Positions 35,103 to 43,230 of a stretch of 64,000 bases of DNA are shown piece after piece. The stretch comes from Polyangium fumosum (GTDB lineage: Bacteria > Myxococcota_A > Polyangia > Polyangiales > Polyangiaceae). Position 1 is the first letter of the stretch, and each line of letters begins with the position of its first letter. Under the pieces are notes generated by a model. It did no database searches, had not been told where the DNA came from, and saw nothing but the letters and a program-made list of their open reading frames with translations. The stretch lies in NCBI RefSeq assembly GCF_005144585.1, contig NZ_SSMQ01000003.1:62001-126000 (forward strand), given 5' to 3'. The position numbers and the translations under genes were made by a program.

Positions 35103-36649
35103 AGCAGGCCGACGAGGATCTCCTTGATGGATTGGCGCGTCGGTTCGTCCGGCGCGGCCCGGAGCGCGCGCTCCCAGACCTCGACGGCTTTGTTGCGGAA
35201 GCCGGCCTTCTGGTAGAGGACCGCGAGGTTCTTCAAGGCCGGGAAATGCCGGTCGTTGATGCGCAGCGCCGTTTCGAGCTCGCTGATCGCGTCGTAAATC
35301 TGGCCACGCTTGCCGAGCAAAAGGCCGAGGTGGAAGTGCAGGCGATACGCGAGCGGGTCGATCTTCGTCCCCTCGCGGAGAAACCCGATCGCCTCGTCGA
35401 ACTTGCCGGCCTGGTAGGCCGCGATCCCCGCCGCGAGTTTCTTCTCGGCCTCCGCCGAGATCCGCTCCGGATCGACCGGCGCCGCCTTGCCCTGCCCCTG
35501 CTCGATCGCGCGCTCGAGCGCCTCGATCACGTCCGTCACGCGGAACGGTTTTTCGACGTACGCGTCGACCTTGTAACTCGCCTTGAGGTCCTCCGCGAAG
35601 CGCCAGCCCCGGTACACCGCCGAGACGATCACGATCGGGATGTGCCCGTACCGCTCCGATCCCTTGAGCTGACGGGCGATGTCGAACCCATGCAGCTCGC
35701 CCGGGAGCATGGCGTCGAGGATGATCGCGTCCGGCACGTCCTCCTTGAGGATCCGCAGCGCCGCCTCGCCGCGGTCGGCTTCGAGGACACGGTAGCCGCG
35801 TTGTTCGAGGACGAGGCGCAGGATGTTGCGGATCTCGACCTCGTCGTCGACGACCAGCACGGTGCGTTTGCCCGGCTGGCGCGGCGGCCGGAGCGCGCCC
35901 GGGCCCGCGATGACCGAGAGATCCCGCGGGGCTTTGCCGAAGTCGGCGTCGGAGACGTCGGCGTCGGCCGCCGCGCGTTGCATGGCGTCGTCGACGATCG
36001 CGCCGATCTGGTTGCGCGTCGTGACGCGCTTCGGCGGCGGGATCGCGGCCTGCGAGGCGTCGGGCGCCGTGGGCATGGGCGCGAGGATGCTGCCTTCGAG
36101 CGGCGGAGGCTCGGCCGCCCCGCCCTGCGAGCGCGTGGGCAACGGGACGCCGGCCTTGCGGCGGACCTCGGGCGGGCAGTTCGGCCCGACGTAGTGCGAT
36201 TCGCCGCGTTCGCGCATTTCGTACGCGGCCGGAATGACCTTGAGGAGCTGGCCTTCGAGCGCGACGTACGGGAAGACGCGTTTGCCGGTGGTGAACTCGA
36301 TCTCGTCGATGATCTTGCGGTTCGTCGGCGCCGCCATCGCGAGGTGGACCTTGTCGTCCCGCACGAGGACGGGGAGCAACTTGTGCTGGATCGCGACCCC
36401 ACGCGGCACGATCGCGAGGTCCGTGAGCTTCAAGCAGATCTGCTTGAGGTCGACGCCCGGCACGCCGTTCTGCTCGCTGAGCGCCTTCAAGGCGGAGAGC
36501 TCGCTGATCGTGCCGGCCTCGGTGAGCCGCGACGCGAGGGGGACGGGCGAGCCCTGACCCGTCGCGAGCGCCCGTTCGAGCTGCTCTTCGGAGAGCGCGC
36601 GTTGCTGGACCAAGATCTTGCCGATCGGCTTTTTCGTAGGAATTTCCAC
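35099..36649 (-). CDS. MshEN (GspE N-terminal)-receiver-TPR protein
   Basis: About 516 residues from the GTG at 36649. A TTG at 36784 would leave only 11 bp to the divergent gspC and add a basic, non-conserved tail. Domains in order: a GspE/PilB N-terminal MshEN-like domain (about 5-145, KPIGKILVQQRALSEEQLERAL, then LLPVLVRDDKVHLAMAAPTN), a domain known to bind cyclic di-GMP in some homologues; a Pro-rich linker; a receiver domain (about 262-385, VLVVDDE and phosphoacceptor Asp312 in IILDAMLPG); and TPR repeats (about 410-510). There is no ATPase domain. The stop TAG is part of the palindromic element. Role: probably a signalling adaptor for secretion or pili, inferred only. Confidence 0.75.
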   Translation of the reverse strand: MEIPTKKPIGKILVQQRALSEEQLERALATGQGSPVPLASRLTEAGTISELSALKALSEQNGVPGVDLKQICLKLTDLAIVPRGVAIQHKLLPVLVRDDKVHLAMAAPTNRKIIDEIEFTTGKRVFPYVALEGQLLKVIPAAYEMRERGESHYVGPNCPPEVRRKAGVPLPTRSQGGAAEPPPLEGSILAPMPTAPDASQAAIPPPKRVTTRNQIGAIVDDAMQRAAADADVSDADFGKAPRDLSVIAGPGALRPPRQPGKRTVLVVDDEVEIRNILRLVLEQRGYRVLEADRGEAALRILKEDVPDAIILDAMLPGELHGFDIARQLKGSERYGHIPIVIVSAVYRGWRFAEDLKASYKVDAYVEKPFRVTDVIEALERAIEQGQGKAAPVDPERISAEAEKKLAAGIAAYQAGKFDEAIGFLREGTKIDPLAYRLHFHLGLLLGKRGQIYDAISELETALRINDRHFPALKNLAVLYQKAGFRNKAVEVWERALRAAPDEPTRQSIKEILVGLL

Positions 36650-36795
36650 GCCGTCCCGCGCCTCGGCCTCCACCGTATCCGAGGGGGAAATTCCGGGCAA
36701 GATGCGCACGGGCGCGCCGGGGCCGAGCAGGAGGGTGCCGCGCCGAGCCCCACGTTTTCCGGGTTTCCAGGCCACGACGGGCAACGAGCGCTGGT

Positions 36796-37806
36796 ATGGC
36801 GCTCGCTCGGGTCCGCAGGGTGCGACTCGATGCGCTGCTCAAGCGGTATTTTCCGGTTGTCGTGGGTCTGCTGCTCCTGGCATCGGCGTATTTTCAAGCC
36901 AAGGGGCTCGGCTACCTCGTCGGCGCGACGATGACCAACGGCGCCCCGGTGACGAAGCGGCCGGGGCCGAAGATCGCCGCGCATCACGAGGAAGAGTCCG
37001 GCCGGCCGAAAGGTGACGTGATCCTCGAGCGCAATCCGTTCGACTCGATGACGGGCCCGCTGGTCATGCCCGAGCAGCCACAAGGGCCGCCGCCGACGCA
37101 TCCGCTCGACGATCCACCGTGCGAGGTCGGCCTGGTGACGCTGATCGTGTGGTCGGAGGAGGATCCCGCGTGGTCGTTCGCGGCGATCGCAGGGCCCGAG
37201 GGCGTGCATCTGCATCGCCAGGGCGACCAGCTCGGCGGCTTTCACGTGGCGCACATCGGGCCGGATCGGATCTGGCTCTCGCGCGAGGGGCGGTTCTGCC
37301 AGATCGAGGTGCACGACGCGGAGCGGCGCAGGGCGATGCAGGGCATGCCGCCGCCGATGAACCAGCCGCCGATGAACCAGCCGCCGATGAACGGGGGGCC
37401 GCAAGCAGCGCCGCCCGCGACGCAGGGAAAGAGGCCGAAAGGTCAGCTCCCGCCGCACATCGCCGAGCGGATCCGGCAGACGGGGCCGAACCAGTACGAC
37501 ATCGACCGCACGGTGGTGGACGAGATCCTGACGAACCAGGCGGAGTACCTGCAGAAGGTGCGCGTGCTGCCGGCGAAGCAGGGTGATCAGACGACGGGCA
37601 TGCGGCTGATGGGCGTGCGCAAGGGGACGGCGCTCGACGCGATCGGGCTGAAGCACGGCGACCAGCTCCAGCGCATCAACGGGTTCGAGATGACGAACCC
37701 GCAGAGCGCGCTGGAGGCCTACGCGCGGCTGATGTCCGCGAACCAGATCCGCGTGGACGTGCTCCGCAACGGTCAGCCGACGACGCTGGAGCTCAACATC
37801 AAGTAG
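36796..37806 (+). CDS. gspC: Type II secretion protein GspC-like
   Basis: A 336-residue inner-membrane protein. A membrane helix near 17-37 (FPVVVGLLLLASAYFQ) is followed by a periplasmic homology region (RNPFDSMTG, then CEVGLVTLIVWSEEDPAWSFAAIAG, GFHVAHIGPDRIWLSREG), then a PMNQP repeat linker, and a PDZ-like C-terminal domain (MRLMGVRKGTALDAIGLKHGDQLQRINGFEMTNPQSALEAYARL). GspC links the inner-membrane platform to the GspD secretin. No other gsp genes are in the window, so it stands apart from its operon. It diverges from the MshEN-receiver gene, whose first domain is the GspE N-terminal type. Confidence 0.85.
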   Translation: MALARVRRVRLDALLKRYFPVVVGLLLLASAYFQAKGLGYLVGATMTNGAPVTKRPGPKIAAHHEEESGRPKGDVILERNPFDSMTGPLVMPEQPQGPPPTHPLDDPPCEVGLVTLIVWSEEDPAWSFAAIAGPEGVHLHRQGDQLGGFHVAHIGPDRIWLSREGRFCQIEVHDAERRRAMQGMPPPMNQPPMNQPPMNGGPQAAPPATQGKRPKGQLPPHIAERIRQTGPNQYDIDRTVVDEILTNQAEYLQKVRVLPAKQGDQTTGMRLMGVRKGTALDAIGLKHGDQLQRINGFEMTNPQSALEAYARLMSANQIRVDVLRNGQPTTLELNIK

Positions 37807-37809
37807 CGA

Positions 37810-38958
37810 TCACGTCGCGGGCGCGTGCTCGGCCGCGCCCGCTTCGAGCCCCGCGAGCCACTCCTTCGCGAACACGTCGTAGCGGCCCGCGAGGATCGCC
37901 TCCCGCGCCTCGCGCACGAGCGTGCCGTAGAGGTGGAGGTTGTGCACGGTGATGAGCCGCAGCACGAGGAGCTCGCTCGCGATGAAGAGGTGGCGCAGGT
38001 AGGCGCGCGAGTAGCCCGCGGCGCAGGTGGGGCAGGTGCAGGTGGGATCGAGCGGCGAAGGGTCGGTCCGGTAACGCGCCTGCTTGATGACGACCTTGCC
38101 GGTGCGCGTGAGGGCCTGGCCGTTGCGCGCGTTGCGGGTCGGCAGGACGCAGTCGAACATGTCGACGCCCGCGCCGATGGCGCGGACGAGGTCGTAGGGC
38201 GTGCCGACGCCCATGAGGTAGCGCGGTCGCTCGGGATCGAGCGTGTGCGCGACTTCGAGGAGGACCTCGTGCATGCGGGCGATGGGCTCGCCGACGGAGA
38301 AGCCGCCGAGCGCGAGGCCATCGAAGGGCATCGCCGCGAGCTCCTCGGCGTGCGCGCGCCGGAGCGCGGGATCGGTGCCGCCCTGCACGATGCCGAAGAC
38401 CGCCTGATCCGGCCGCTTGGCCGCGAGGCAACGCCGCGCCCAGCGCGTGGTGCGCGCGCACGCGGCCTCGAAGTCGGCGCGCGAGGCGTCGCCGGGCGGG
38501 CAGATGTCGAGCTGCATCGCGATGTCAGCGCCGATCTTCCCCTGCACCTGCATCGCAACTTCGGGCGTGAGGACCTTCTTCGCGCCGTCGAGATGCGAGC
38601 GGAAGACGAACCCGTCTTCACTCGTCTGCCGACGCTCGGCGAGCGAGAAGGCCTGAAAGCCGCCCGAGTCCGTGAGCATCGCGTGGGGCCACTTCGTGAA
38701 GCCGTGCAGGCCCCCGAGCTCGGCGACGACCTCGGGGCCGGGCCGGAGCCAGAGGTGGTAGGTGTTGCCGAGGACGATGCGCGCGCCCGTGGCCGCGACC
38801 TCGTCCGGGCTCATCGTCTTCACGCTGCCCTGCGTGCCGACGGGCATGAACGTCGGCGTGGGGACGTCGCCGTGGGGCGTGGTCAGGACGCCTGCGCGCG
38901 CCGCGCCGCTCGTGGCGAGGGTGCGGAAGGCATATCCGGGCGTGCTCGGCCCGCTCAT
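37810..38958 (-). CDS. tgt: Queuine tRNA-ribosyltransferase Tgt
   Basis: A 382-residue TIM-barrel enzyme that exchanges guanine for preQ1 at position 34 of GUN tRNAs. Marks are PVGTQGSVK, HLWLRPGPEVVAELGG, MLTDSGGFQAFSL (nucleophile region), GIVQGGTD, LGGFSVGEP, MGVGTPYDLV, and the zinc site CTCPTCAAGYSRAYLRHLF. Its ATG overlaps the queA stop by 4 bases. It converges with gspC (3 bp apart). Confidence 0.96.
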   Translation of the reverse strand: MSGPSTPGYAFRTLATSGAARAGVLTTPHGDVPTPTFMPVGTQGSVKTMSPDEVAATGARIVLGNTYHLWLRPGPEVVAELGGLHGFTKWPHAMLTDSGGFQAFSLAERRQTSEDGFVFRSHLDGAKKVLTPEVAMQVQGKIGADIAMQLDICPPGDASRADFEAACARTTRWARRCLAAKRPDQAVFGIVQGGTDPALRRAHAEELAAMPFDGLALGGFSVGEPIARMHEVLLEVAHTLDPERPRYLMGVGTPYDLVRAIGAGVDMFDCVLPTRNARNGQALTRTGKVVIKQARYRTDPSPLDPTCTCPTCAAGYSRAYLRHLFIASELLVLRLITVHNLHLYGTLVREAREAILAGRYDVFAKEWLAGLEAGAAEHAPAT

Positions 38959-40097
38959 CGTTGTCTCCTCAGCAGCATCGCGTCGCCGTACGAGTAAAAC
39001 CGGTACCTCTCCTCGATCGCGACGCGGTAACTCTCGAGGACACGCGGCAGCCCCGCGAAGGCGCCCACGAGCGCGAGGAGCGTGGACTCCGGCAGGTGAA
39101 AATTCGTCAGCAGCCGATCGACCACGCGAAAGCGATAGCCCGGCTGGATCAAGAGGCGCGTCTCCCCTTCCCGCGCGACGACGTGCCCCTCGCGCGTGGG
39201 GTCCGCGGCGCTCTCCAGGGCGCGGACGCTGGTCGTCCCGATCGCCACGATCTCCCGGCCTTTCTGCCTCGCGCGCGCCACGGCGTCGGCTGTCTCGGGC
39301 GGCACGCGGTAGGCCTCGGCGTGCATCGGGTGATCATCGAGATCGGACACTGTCACCGGCTGAAACGTGCCAAGGCCGACGTGCAACGTGACCCGCGCGA
39401 GCTCCATCCCACGCGCGGAAAACCGCTCGATCAGCGGCTCGGTCAGGTGCAGGCCCGCGGTCGGCGCGGCGACGGCGCCGGGCTCGCGGGCGTAGACGGT
39501 CTGGTAGCGCGCGCGGTCCGTGGCGTCGTCGTCGCGACGGATGTACGGCGGGAGCGGGATGTGGCCCGCGGCCTCGACCGCGTCGGGGACGGAGCGGCCC
39601 TCGGGCGAGAAGAGGACGACGTCGAAGAGGCCTCGTTCTCCGCTTGGGGGCTTCGCTCCGGCAAGCGGAGCTGCGCCCCCAAACCCCCCGTCGCGACCTT
39701 CGATCCGCGCGACGAGCGAGGCGGGGCCGTCGATGGTGATCTCGGCGCCTTCGCGGAGAGGCTTGGACGAACGACCGAGGGCGCGCCATCGCTCGGCGGG
39801 GAGGCGCTCGCCGCTTCGATCGACGTACGCGTCGGCGACTTTCCGGACGAGGAAGATCTCGACCTTGCCGCCGCTCGACGCTTTGCGGCCGAGGAGCCGC
39901 GCGGGCAGGACACGCGTGTCGTTGACGACGACGAGCGCGCCTTCGGGCAGGCGGTCGGCGAGGTCGCGGATGAAGGCGTGTTCGAGGCGGCCGGGCGCGT
40001 CGTCGACGACGAGCAGGCGCGCGCTTTCACGATCCGGGGACGGATGCGCGGCGATGAGCTCGGGCGGTAGATCGTAGGCGAGGAGGTCGCGGCGCAC
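38955..40097 (-). CDS. queA: tRNA preQ1 ribosyltransferase-isomerase QueA, with in-frame insertion
   Basis: A 380-residue enzyme that builds the epoxycyclopentane ring of queuosine from SAM. Marks are LLAYDLPPELIAAHP, LVVVNDTRVLPARL, GHIPLPPYIRRDD, YARAEPGAVAAPTAGLH-type block (YAREPGAVAAPTAGLH), VTLHVGLGTFQPV and TNFHLPESTLL. The likely start is GTG at 40097. Residues about 136-155 (GGFGGAAPLAGAKPPSGER) have no counterpart in standard QueA and coincide with a G-tract hairpin repeat that keeps the frame. queA-tgt are translationally coupled. Confidence 0.95.
   Translation of the reverse strand: MRRDLLAYDLPPELIAAHPSPDRESARLLVVDDAPGRLEHAFIRDLADRLPEGALVVVNDTRVLPARLLGRKASSGGKVEIFLVRKVADAYVDRSGERLPAERWRALGRSSKPLREGAEITIDGPASLVARIEGRDGGFGGAAPLAGAKPPSGERGLFDVVLFSPEGRSVPDAVEAAGHIPLPPYIRRDDDATDRARYQTVYAREPGAVAAPTAGLHLTEPLIERFSARGMELARVTLHVGLGTFQPVTVSDLDDHPMHAEAYRVPPETADAVARARQKGREIVAIGTTSVRALESAADPTREGHVVAREGETRLLIQPGYRFRVVDRLLTNFHLPESTLLALVGAFAGLPRVLESYRVAIEERYRFYSYGDAMLLRRQR
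39640..39690 (-). repeat. G-tract hairpin repeat inside queA
   Basis: On the queA coding strand it reads CGGGGGGTTTGGGGGCG, then AGCTCCGCTTGCCGGAGCG, then AAGCCCCCAAGCGG. Outer arms GGGGGC and GCCCCC (39646-39651 and 39675-39680) and inner arms CTCCG and CGGAG (39656-39660 and 39666-39670) give a nested hairpin. It shares the GGGGGGTTTGGGGG block with the 46-bp array and the hairpin centre with the copy at 1818-1857. At 51 bp it adds 17 codons without a stop. Confidence 0.75.
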
Positions 40098-40106
40098 GCG
40101 CGGCTG

Positions 40107-40484
40107 TTAGCACGCGACTTGCGCAGGCGCCGGGGTCTTGGCTTGCAGCAGGCGGCTGAGCTCGGAGAGGGCGTAGGGCTTGGGGATGAAGCCGGCGGCG
40201 CCGCAGTCGGCGCGCTCCATCTGGCGCGACGAGAGGTGGTAGGCGCTCGCGAGGTAGACGCGCACGTTCGGGAACATGCGGCGGATCTGACGCACGAGGT
40301 CTAGACCACTCATGCCTGGAAGCATCAGGTCGACCATCGCGACGTCGACGGCCTTCTCGCCGAGCAAGCGCAGCGCCTCTTCCCCGGACGCGGCGCCGAC
40401 GACCTCGAACCCCTCCAGCCGAAGCCCGATCGAGAGCGTCTTGCGTTGATTCTCCTCGTCATCGACGATCAACACGCGCGGCAT
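40107..40484 (-). CDS. Stand-alone receiver-domain response regulator
   Basis: A 125-residue single receiver domain: VLIVDDEENQRKTLSIGLR with acidic pair Asp8/Asp9, phosphoacceptor Asp52 (VAMVDLMLPGMSG), and Lys in FIPKPYALSELSRLL. There is no output domain, so it must act by protein contact or as a phosphate relay. The ATG at 40484 removes a basic extension. It lies downstream of the NtrC-type gene with a 243-bp spacer containing palindromic sites, and 9 bases upstream of queA on the same strand. Confidence 0.88.
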   Translation of the reverse strand: MPRVLIVDDEENQRKTLSIGLRLEGFEVVGAASGEEALRLLGEKAVDVAMVDLMLPGMSGLDLVRQIRRMFPNVRVYLASAYHLSSRQMERADCGAAGFIPKPYALSELSRLLQAKTPAPAQVAC

Positions 40485-40640
40485 GGGTAAGGACCCCTTC
40501 AGAGACGACGCCGACACGAAAGCGCTCGGGTTCGTCTTTGCCGTTTTTCGAAGCAACACACGTTCCATCGACGGATCCCGGGGAAAACCCCCGGTGATCG
40601 ACGCCGCAACGCATCATCCGGGGCAGACGAGGTGTGCCTC

Positions 40641-40697
40641 GAACATTGCATGTCGGAAAGGTGCTTCGCTCGGGACATTGCACATTTGCAATGTCCC
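40641..40697. promoter_or_regulatory. Paired palindromic sites with ACATTGCA half-sites
   Basis: GGGACATTGCA (40672-40682) and TGCAATGTCCC (40687-40697) are perfect 11-bp arms around CATT. About 37 bp away a second, overlapping dyad GAACATTGCATGTC (40641-40654) reuses ACATTGCA/TGCAATGT. The region is AT-richer than its surroundings. Two similar dyads suggest a dimeric regulator upstream of the stand-alone response regulator. The first alone could also be a hairpin after the NtrC-type gene, but no U-tract follows on either strand. Confidence 0.45.
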
Positions 40698-40727
40698 GGG
40701 GGCGGGCTCCGGAGGCGGGGGGCGGGT

Positions 40728-42086
40728 TCAGACCGGCGGATACGTGATCGCGAGCCGTGTCATCTTGCGCCAGAGCGTGGTGGCGCTGATGCCGAGCACC
40801 TCGGCGGCGCGCTCGCGGCTGCCGTCGCACTCGCGCAGCGCGGACTCGATGGCTTGACGTTCGGCGGAGTCGACCACGTCGGAGAGGGCGCGGCCGCCGC
40901 TCGTCGGGGCCGTCTTCTGCGAGGGGCCGGGGGTGAGGCCGAGGTCGTCGATCGTGATCATGCCGCCGCCCGAGAGCGCGACGGCCTGCTCCACGAGGTT
41001 CTCGAGCTCGCGGATGTTGCCCGGGAACTCGTAGCCCGACACCGCCTCGAGCACACCGTCGCCGACGCGCGCCTTCGTGCTCATCTTGCGGTTGTACTTG
41101 TCGAGGAAGAACTCGAAGAGGACCGGGATGTCCTCCCGACGCTCGCGCAGCGGCGGCAGGATGAAGCGCGCCACGTTGAGGCGGTAGTAGAGGTCCTGCC
41201 GGAAGCGACGCTCGGCGACGGAGGTCATGAGGTCCTGGTTCGTCGCGGCGATGATGCGCACGTCGACGCGGATCGGCTTGTTCTCGCCGACGCGGCGGAT
41301 CTCGTTCTCCTGGATCGCGCGGAGCAGCTTCGCCTGGAAGGTCAGCGGCGTCTCGGCGATCTCGTCGAAGAAGAACGTGCCGCCGTCGGCCTCCTCGAAG
41401 AGGCCCTTGCGCGCCGAGACCGCGCCCGTGAACGAGCCACGCGCATGGCCGAAGAGCTCGCTCTCGAGGAGCGTCTCGCTGATCGCGGCGCAGTTGACGG
41501 GGACGAACGGGCGATCGGCGCGCTTCGAGTTCGCGTGGATCGCCTTGGCCACGAGCTCCTTGCCCGTGCCGCTCTCGCCCGTGATGAGCACCGTCGCGTC
41601 CGTCGGCGCGACGCGCACGATACGCGCGAGCACCTCGCGGATCGCGTGCGAGCGGCCGATGATGTTCTCGAACTTGTAGCGCTCGCGGAACTCGGTCGCG
41701 AAGAGCGAGACCTGGCCCGTGAGCCTGCGGTTCGCGATCGCGCGCTCGACCTTCACGAGCAGCTCCTGCTCCGTGAAGGGCTTCTGGATGTAGTCGAAGG
41801 CGCCGAGGCGCATGGCCTCGACCGCGCTCTCGATCGTGCCGTACGCGGTCATCACGATGACCTCGGTCATCGCGTGCGTCTCTTTGACCGCGCGCAGGAC
41901 GCCGATGCCGTCGTTGCCGCCCATGCGCAGGTCGGTCAGCACGAGGTCGTAAGCGCCCTTCGATCCGCGGTCCGCGCCTTCTTTTCCGTCGCTCGCCTCG
42001 TCGACTTCGTAGCCCGCGCTCCGCAGCATCATCGCGAGCGTCGTGCGCATGTTGCGCTGATCATCGACGACGAGAATCTTCGCCAT
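40728..42086 (-). CDS. NtrC-family sigma54-dependent response regulator
   Basis: A 452-residue regulator. The receiver domain (1-120) has phosphoacceptor Asp52 (LVLTDLRMGG). The AAA+ domain (about 140-370) has Walker A GESGTGKE (170-177), the sigma54-contact loop GSFTGA (217-222, normally GAFTGA), Walker B GGTFFFDEIAE and the R-finger region LRERREDIP. The C-terminal Fis-type HTH (about 410-450) is GSRERAAEVLGISATTLWRKM. It activates transcription at sigma54 promoters after phosphorylation. No histidine kinase gene is adjacent, so the partner kinase is elsewhere. Confidence 0.94.
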   Translation of the reverse strand: MAKILVVDDQRNMRTTLAMMLRSAGYEVDEASDGKEGADRGSKGAYDLVLTDLRMGGNDGIGVLRAVKETHAMTEVIVMTAYGTIESAVEAMRLGAFDYIQKPFTEQELLVKVERAIANRRLTGQVSLFATEFRERYKFENIIGRSHAIREVLARIVRVAPTDATVLITGESGTGKELVAKAIHANSKRADRPFVPVNCAAISETLLESELFGHARGSFTGAVSARKGLFEEADGGTFFFDEIAETPLTFQAKLLRAIQENEIRRVGENKPIRVDVRIIAATNQDLMTSVAERRFRQDLYYRLNVARFILPPLRERREDIPVLFEFFLDKYNRKMSTKARVGDGVLEAVSGYEFPGNIRELENLVEQAVALSGGGMITIDDLGLTPGPSQKTAPTSGGRALSDVVDSAERQAIESALRECDGSRERAAEVLGISATTLWRKMTRLAITYPPV

Positions 42087-42194
42087 GGGTTCCCCCGGCC
42101 TCCGTCTGGGGGCCTTTGCACGTGCAGTCGATCGCGCGGCCCGCCAGGGACCTGGTGCCGCGCGACCCTATCATCGCCACGATTGCCTCGCGCG

Positions 42195-42674
42195 TCAGCT
42201 CTTGCAGTGCGAGAGCTGCCGCGAAAGGTAGAGCGGCTCGCCGAGCTTCTGAACCAGATCGATCTGGGTTTCGAGCCAGTCGATGTGCTCCTCCTCGCCT
42301 TCCAGGATGCTCCGGAGCAGCGCCTCGCTCTGATGGTCACCCTTCTCACGACAGAGAGCGATCGAGCTGTTCAGGCGCGTCACGGCTGCGTACTCGAGGT
42401 CGAGATCACTCTTGAACTGCTCGGGCACGGTCTGGCCGACGTTCAGCTTGTCGAGGCGCTGCAGGTTCGGCAGGCCTTCAAGGAAGAGGATCCGCTTCAT
42501 GATCGCCTCGGCGTGGCGCATCTCGTCGATCGACTCGTCGCGGCTGCGCTCGGCCAGCGCCAGATAACCCCAGTTTTCGCACATCTTGGCGTGCATGAAA
42601 TACTGGTTGATCGCCACGAGCTCGGCAGCGAGCACCTCGTTCAGCGCGTGGATGACGTCTCTGTCGCCCTTCAT
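42195..42674 (-). CDS. bfr: Bacterioferritin
   Basis: A 159-residue four-helix subunit of the 24-mer iron-storage shell. All ferroxidase residues are in place: Glu18, Glu51, His54, Glu94, Glu127 and His130, and Met52 is the heme ligand. Iron is oxidised by the di-iron site and stored as mineral. The bacterioferritin-associated ferredoxin gene lies 202 bp upstream on the same strand. The spacer holds a small dyad CGAGAG-AGAG-CTCTCG (42761-42776), so bfr may have its own promoter as well. Confidence 0.96.
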   Translation of the reverse strand: MKGDRDVIHALNEVLAAELVAINQYFMHAKMCENWGYLALAERSRDESIDEMRHAEAIMKRILFLEGLPNLQRLDKLNVGQTVPEQFKSDLDLEYAAVTRLNSSIALCREKGDHQSEALLRSILEGEEEHIDWLETQIDLVQKLGEPLYLSRQLSHCKS

Positions 42675-42876
42675 GGAAACCTCTAGCCTGCAAGGGTTAC
42701 GGCTCCGGCGATACGGTGGCCGCGATGTCCGCCTAGCACGCTATCGGAAAAATGGGCAGGCGAGAGAGAGCTCTCGAAACAAAACGACACCGTCACGCGA
42801 CAAACGCTGCCGCGCGCACGGAACGTTGAAGATGTCGAAAACCGTTATCGAGAACCGAACGAGCCGAGCCGAACCC

Positions 42877-43122
42877 TCAGGCAGCCGACGAGGCGGATCG
42901 AAGCATGCGGAGCCGACGAACCCCGCAACTCGGGGCGGAATCAGCGCCCTCCGTGGAGACCGGTCCATCCCCCTCGACGAGGGACATCACGGTCGCCCGG
43001 CACGAGCCGCAACGAGTGCCGGCCCGCGTTTTTTCCATGACTTCATGGGCCGTCGAGGCACCAGCGCCCACGAGGTCCAAGATGTCCTTCTCCGAAACCG
43101 CCTCACAGATGCAGACGTACAT
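42877..43122 (-). CDS. bfd: Bacterioferritin-associated ferredoxin (Bfd-like)
   Basis: An 81-residue protein with the BFD [2Fe-2S] ligands Cys4, Cys6, Cys38 and Cys41 (MYVCICEAVSE and RCGSC). Bfd reduces the ferric core of bacterioferritin so iron can be released, which fits its place upstream of bfr. The C-terminal 25 residues beyond the Fe-S fold are Ser/Arg/Ala-rich and unusual. A Fur-like dyad lies 31 bp upstream, matching the known induction of bfd under iron limitation in other bacteria. Confidence 0.9.
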   Translation of the reverse strand: MYVCICEAVSEKDILDLVGAGASTAHEVMEKTRAGTRCGSCRATVMSLVEGDGPVSTEGADSAPSCGVRRLRMLRSASSAA

Positions 43123-43152
43123 AGGTGCTGATCCGACCGTCCGGCGTCCTGT

Positions 43153-43179
43153 TGATGTTGAGAATAGCTTTCAACATCA
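43153..43179 (-). promoter_or_regulatory. Fur-box-like dyad upstream of bfd
   Basis: TGATGTTGA (43153-43161) and TCAACATCA (43171-43179) are perfect 9-bp arms with a 9-bp centre. The centre and inner arms give TGAGAAT-A-GCTTTCA (43159-43173), which matches the 7-1-7 Fur consensus at 10 of 14 positions. It ends 31 bp before the bfd ATG. Iron-responsive repression is inferred from sequence and from how bfd genes are regulated elsewhere. Confidence 0.55.
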
Positions 43180-43230
43180 TCGAGGTCAATACCGTCGGCC
43201 AGGATCGATCGTCTGTTCGAGGCGGAGTGG

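Noticed and set aside
36650-36784. N-terminal extension of the MshEN-receiver protein from TTG 36784
   Set aside because: It would leave 11 bp to the divergent gspC and encodes a basic, low-complexity tail; the GTG at 36649 fits the domain start, though this is not certain.
36796-37806. A full type II secretion operon around gspC
   Set aside because: Neighbouring genes are tgt, queA and a signalling gene; no gspD-M homologues are present.
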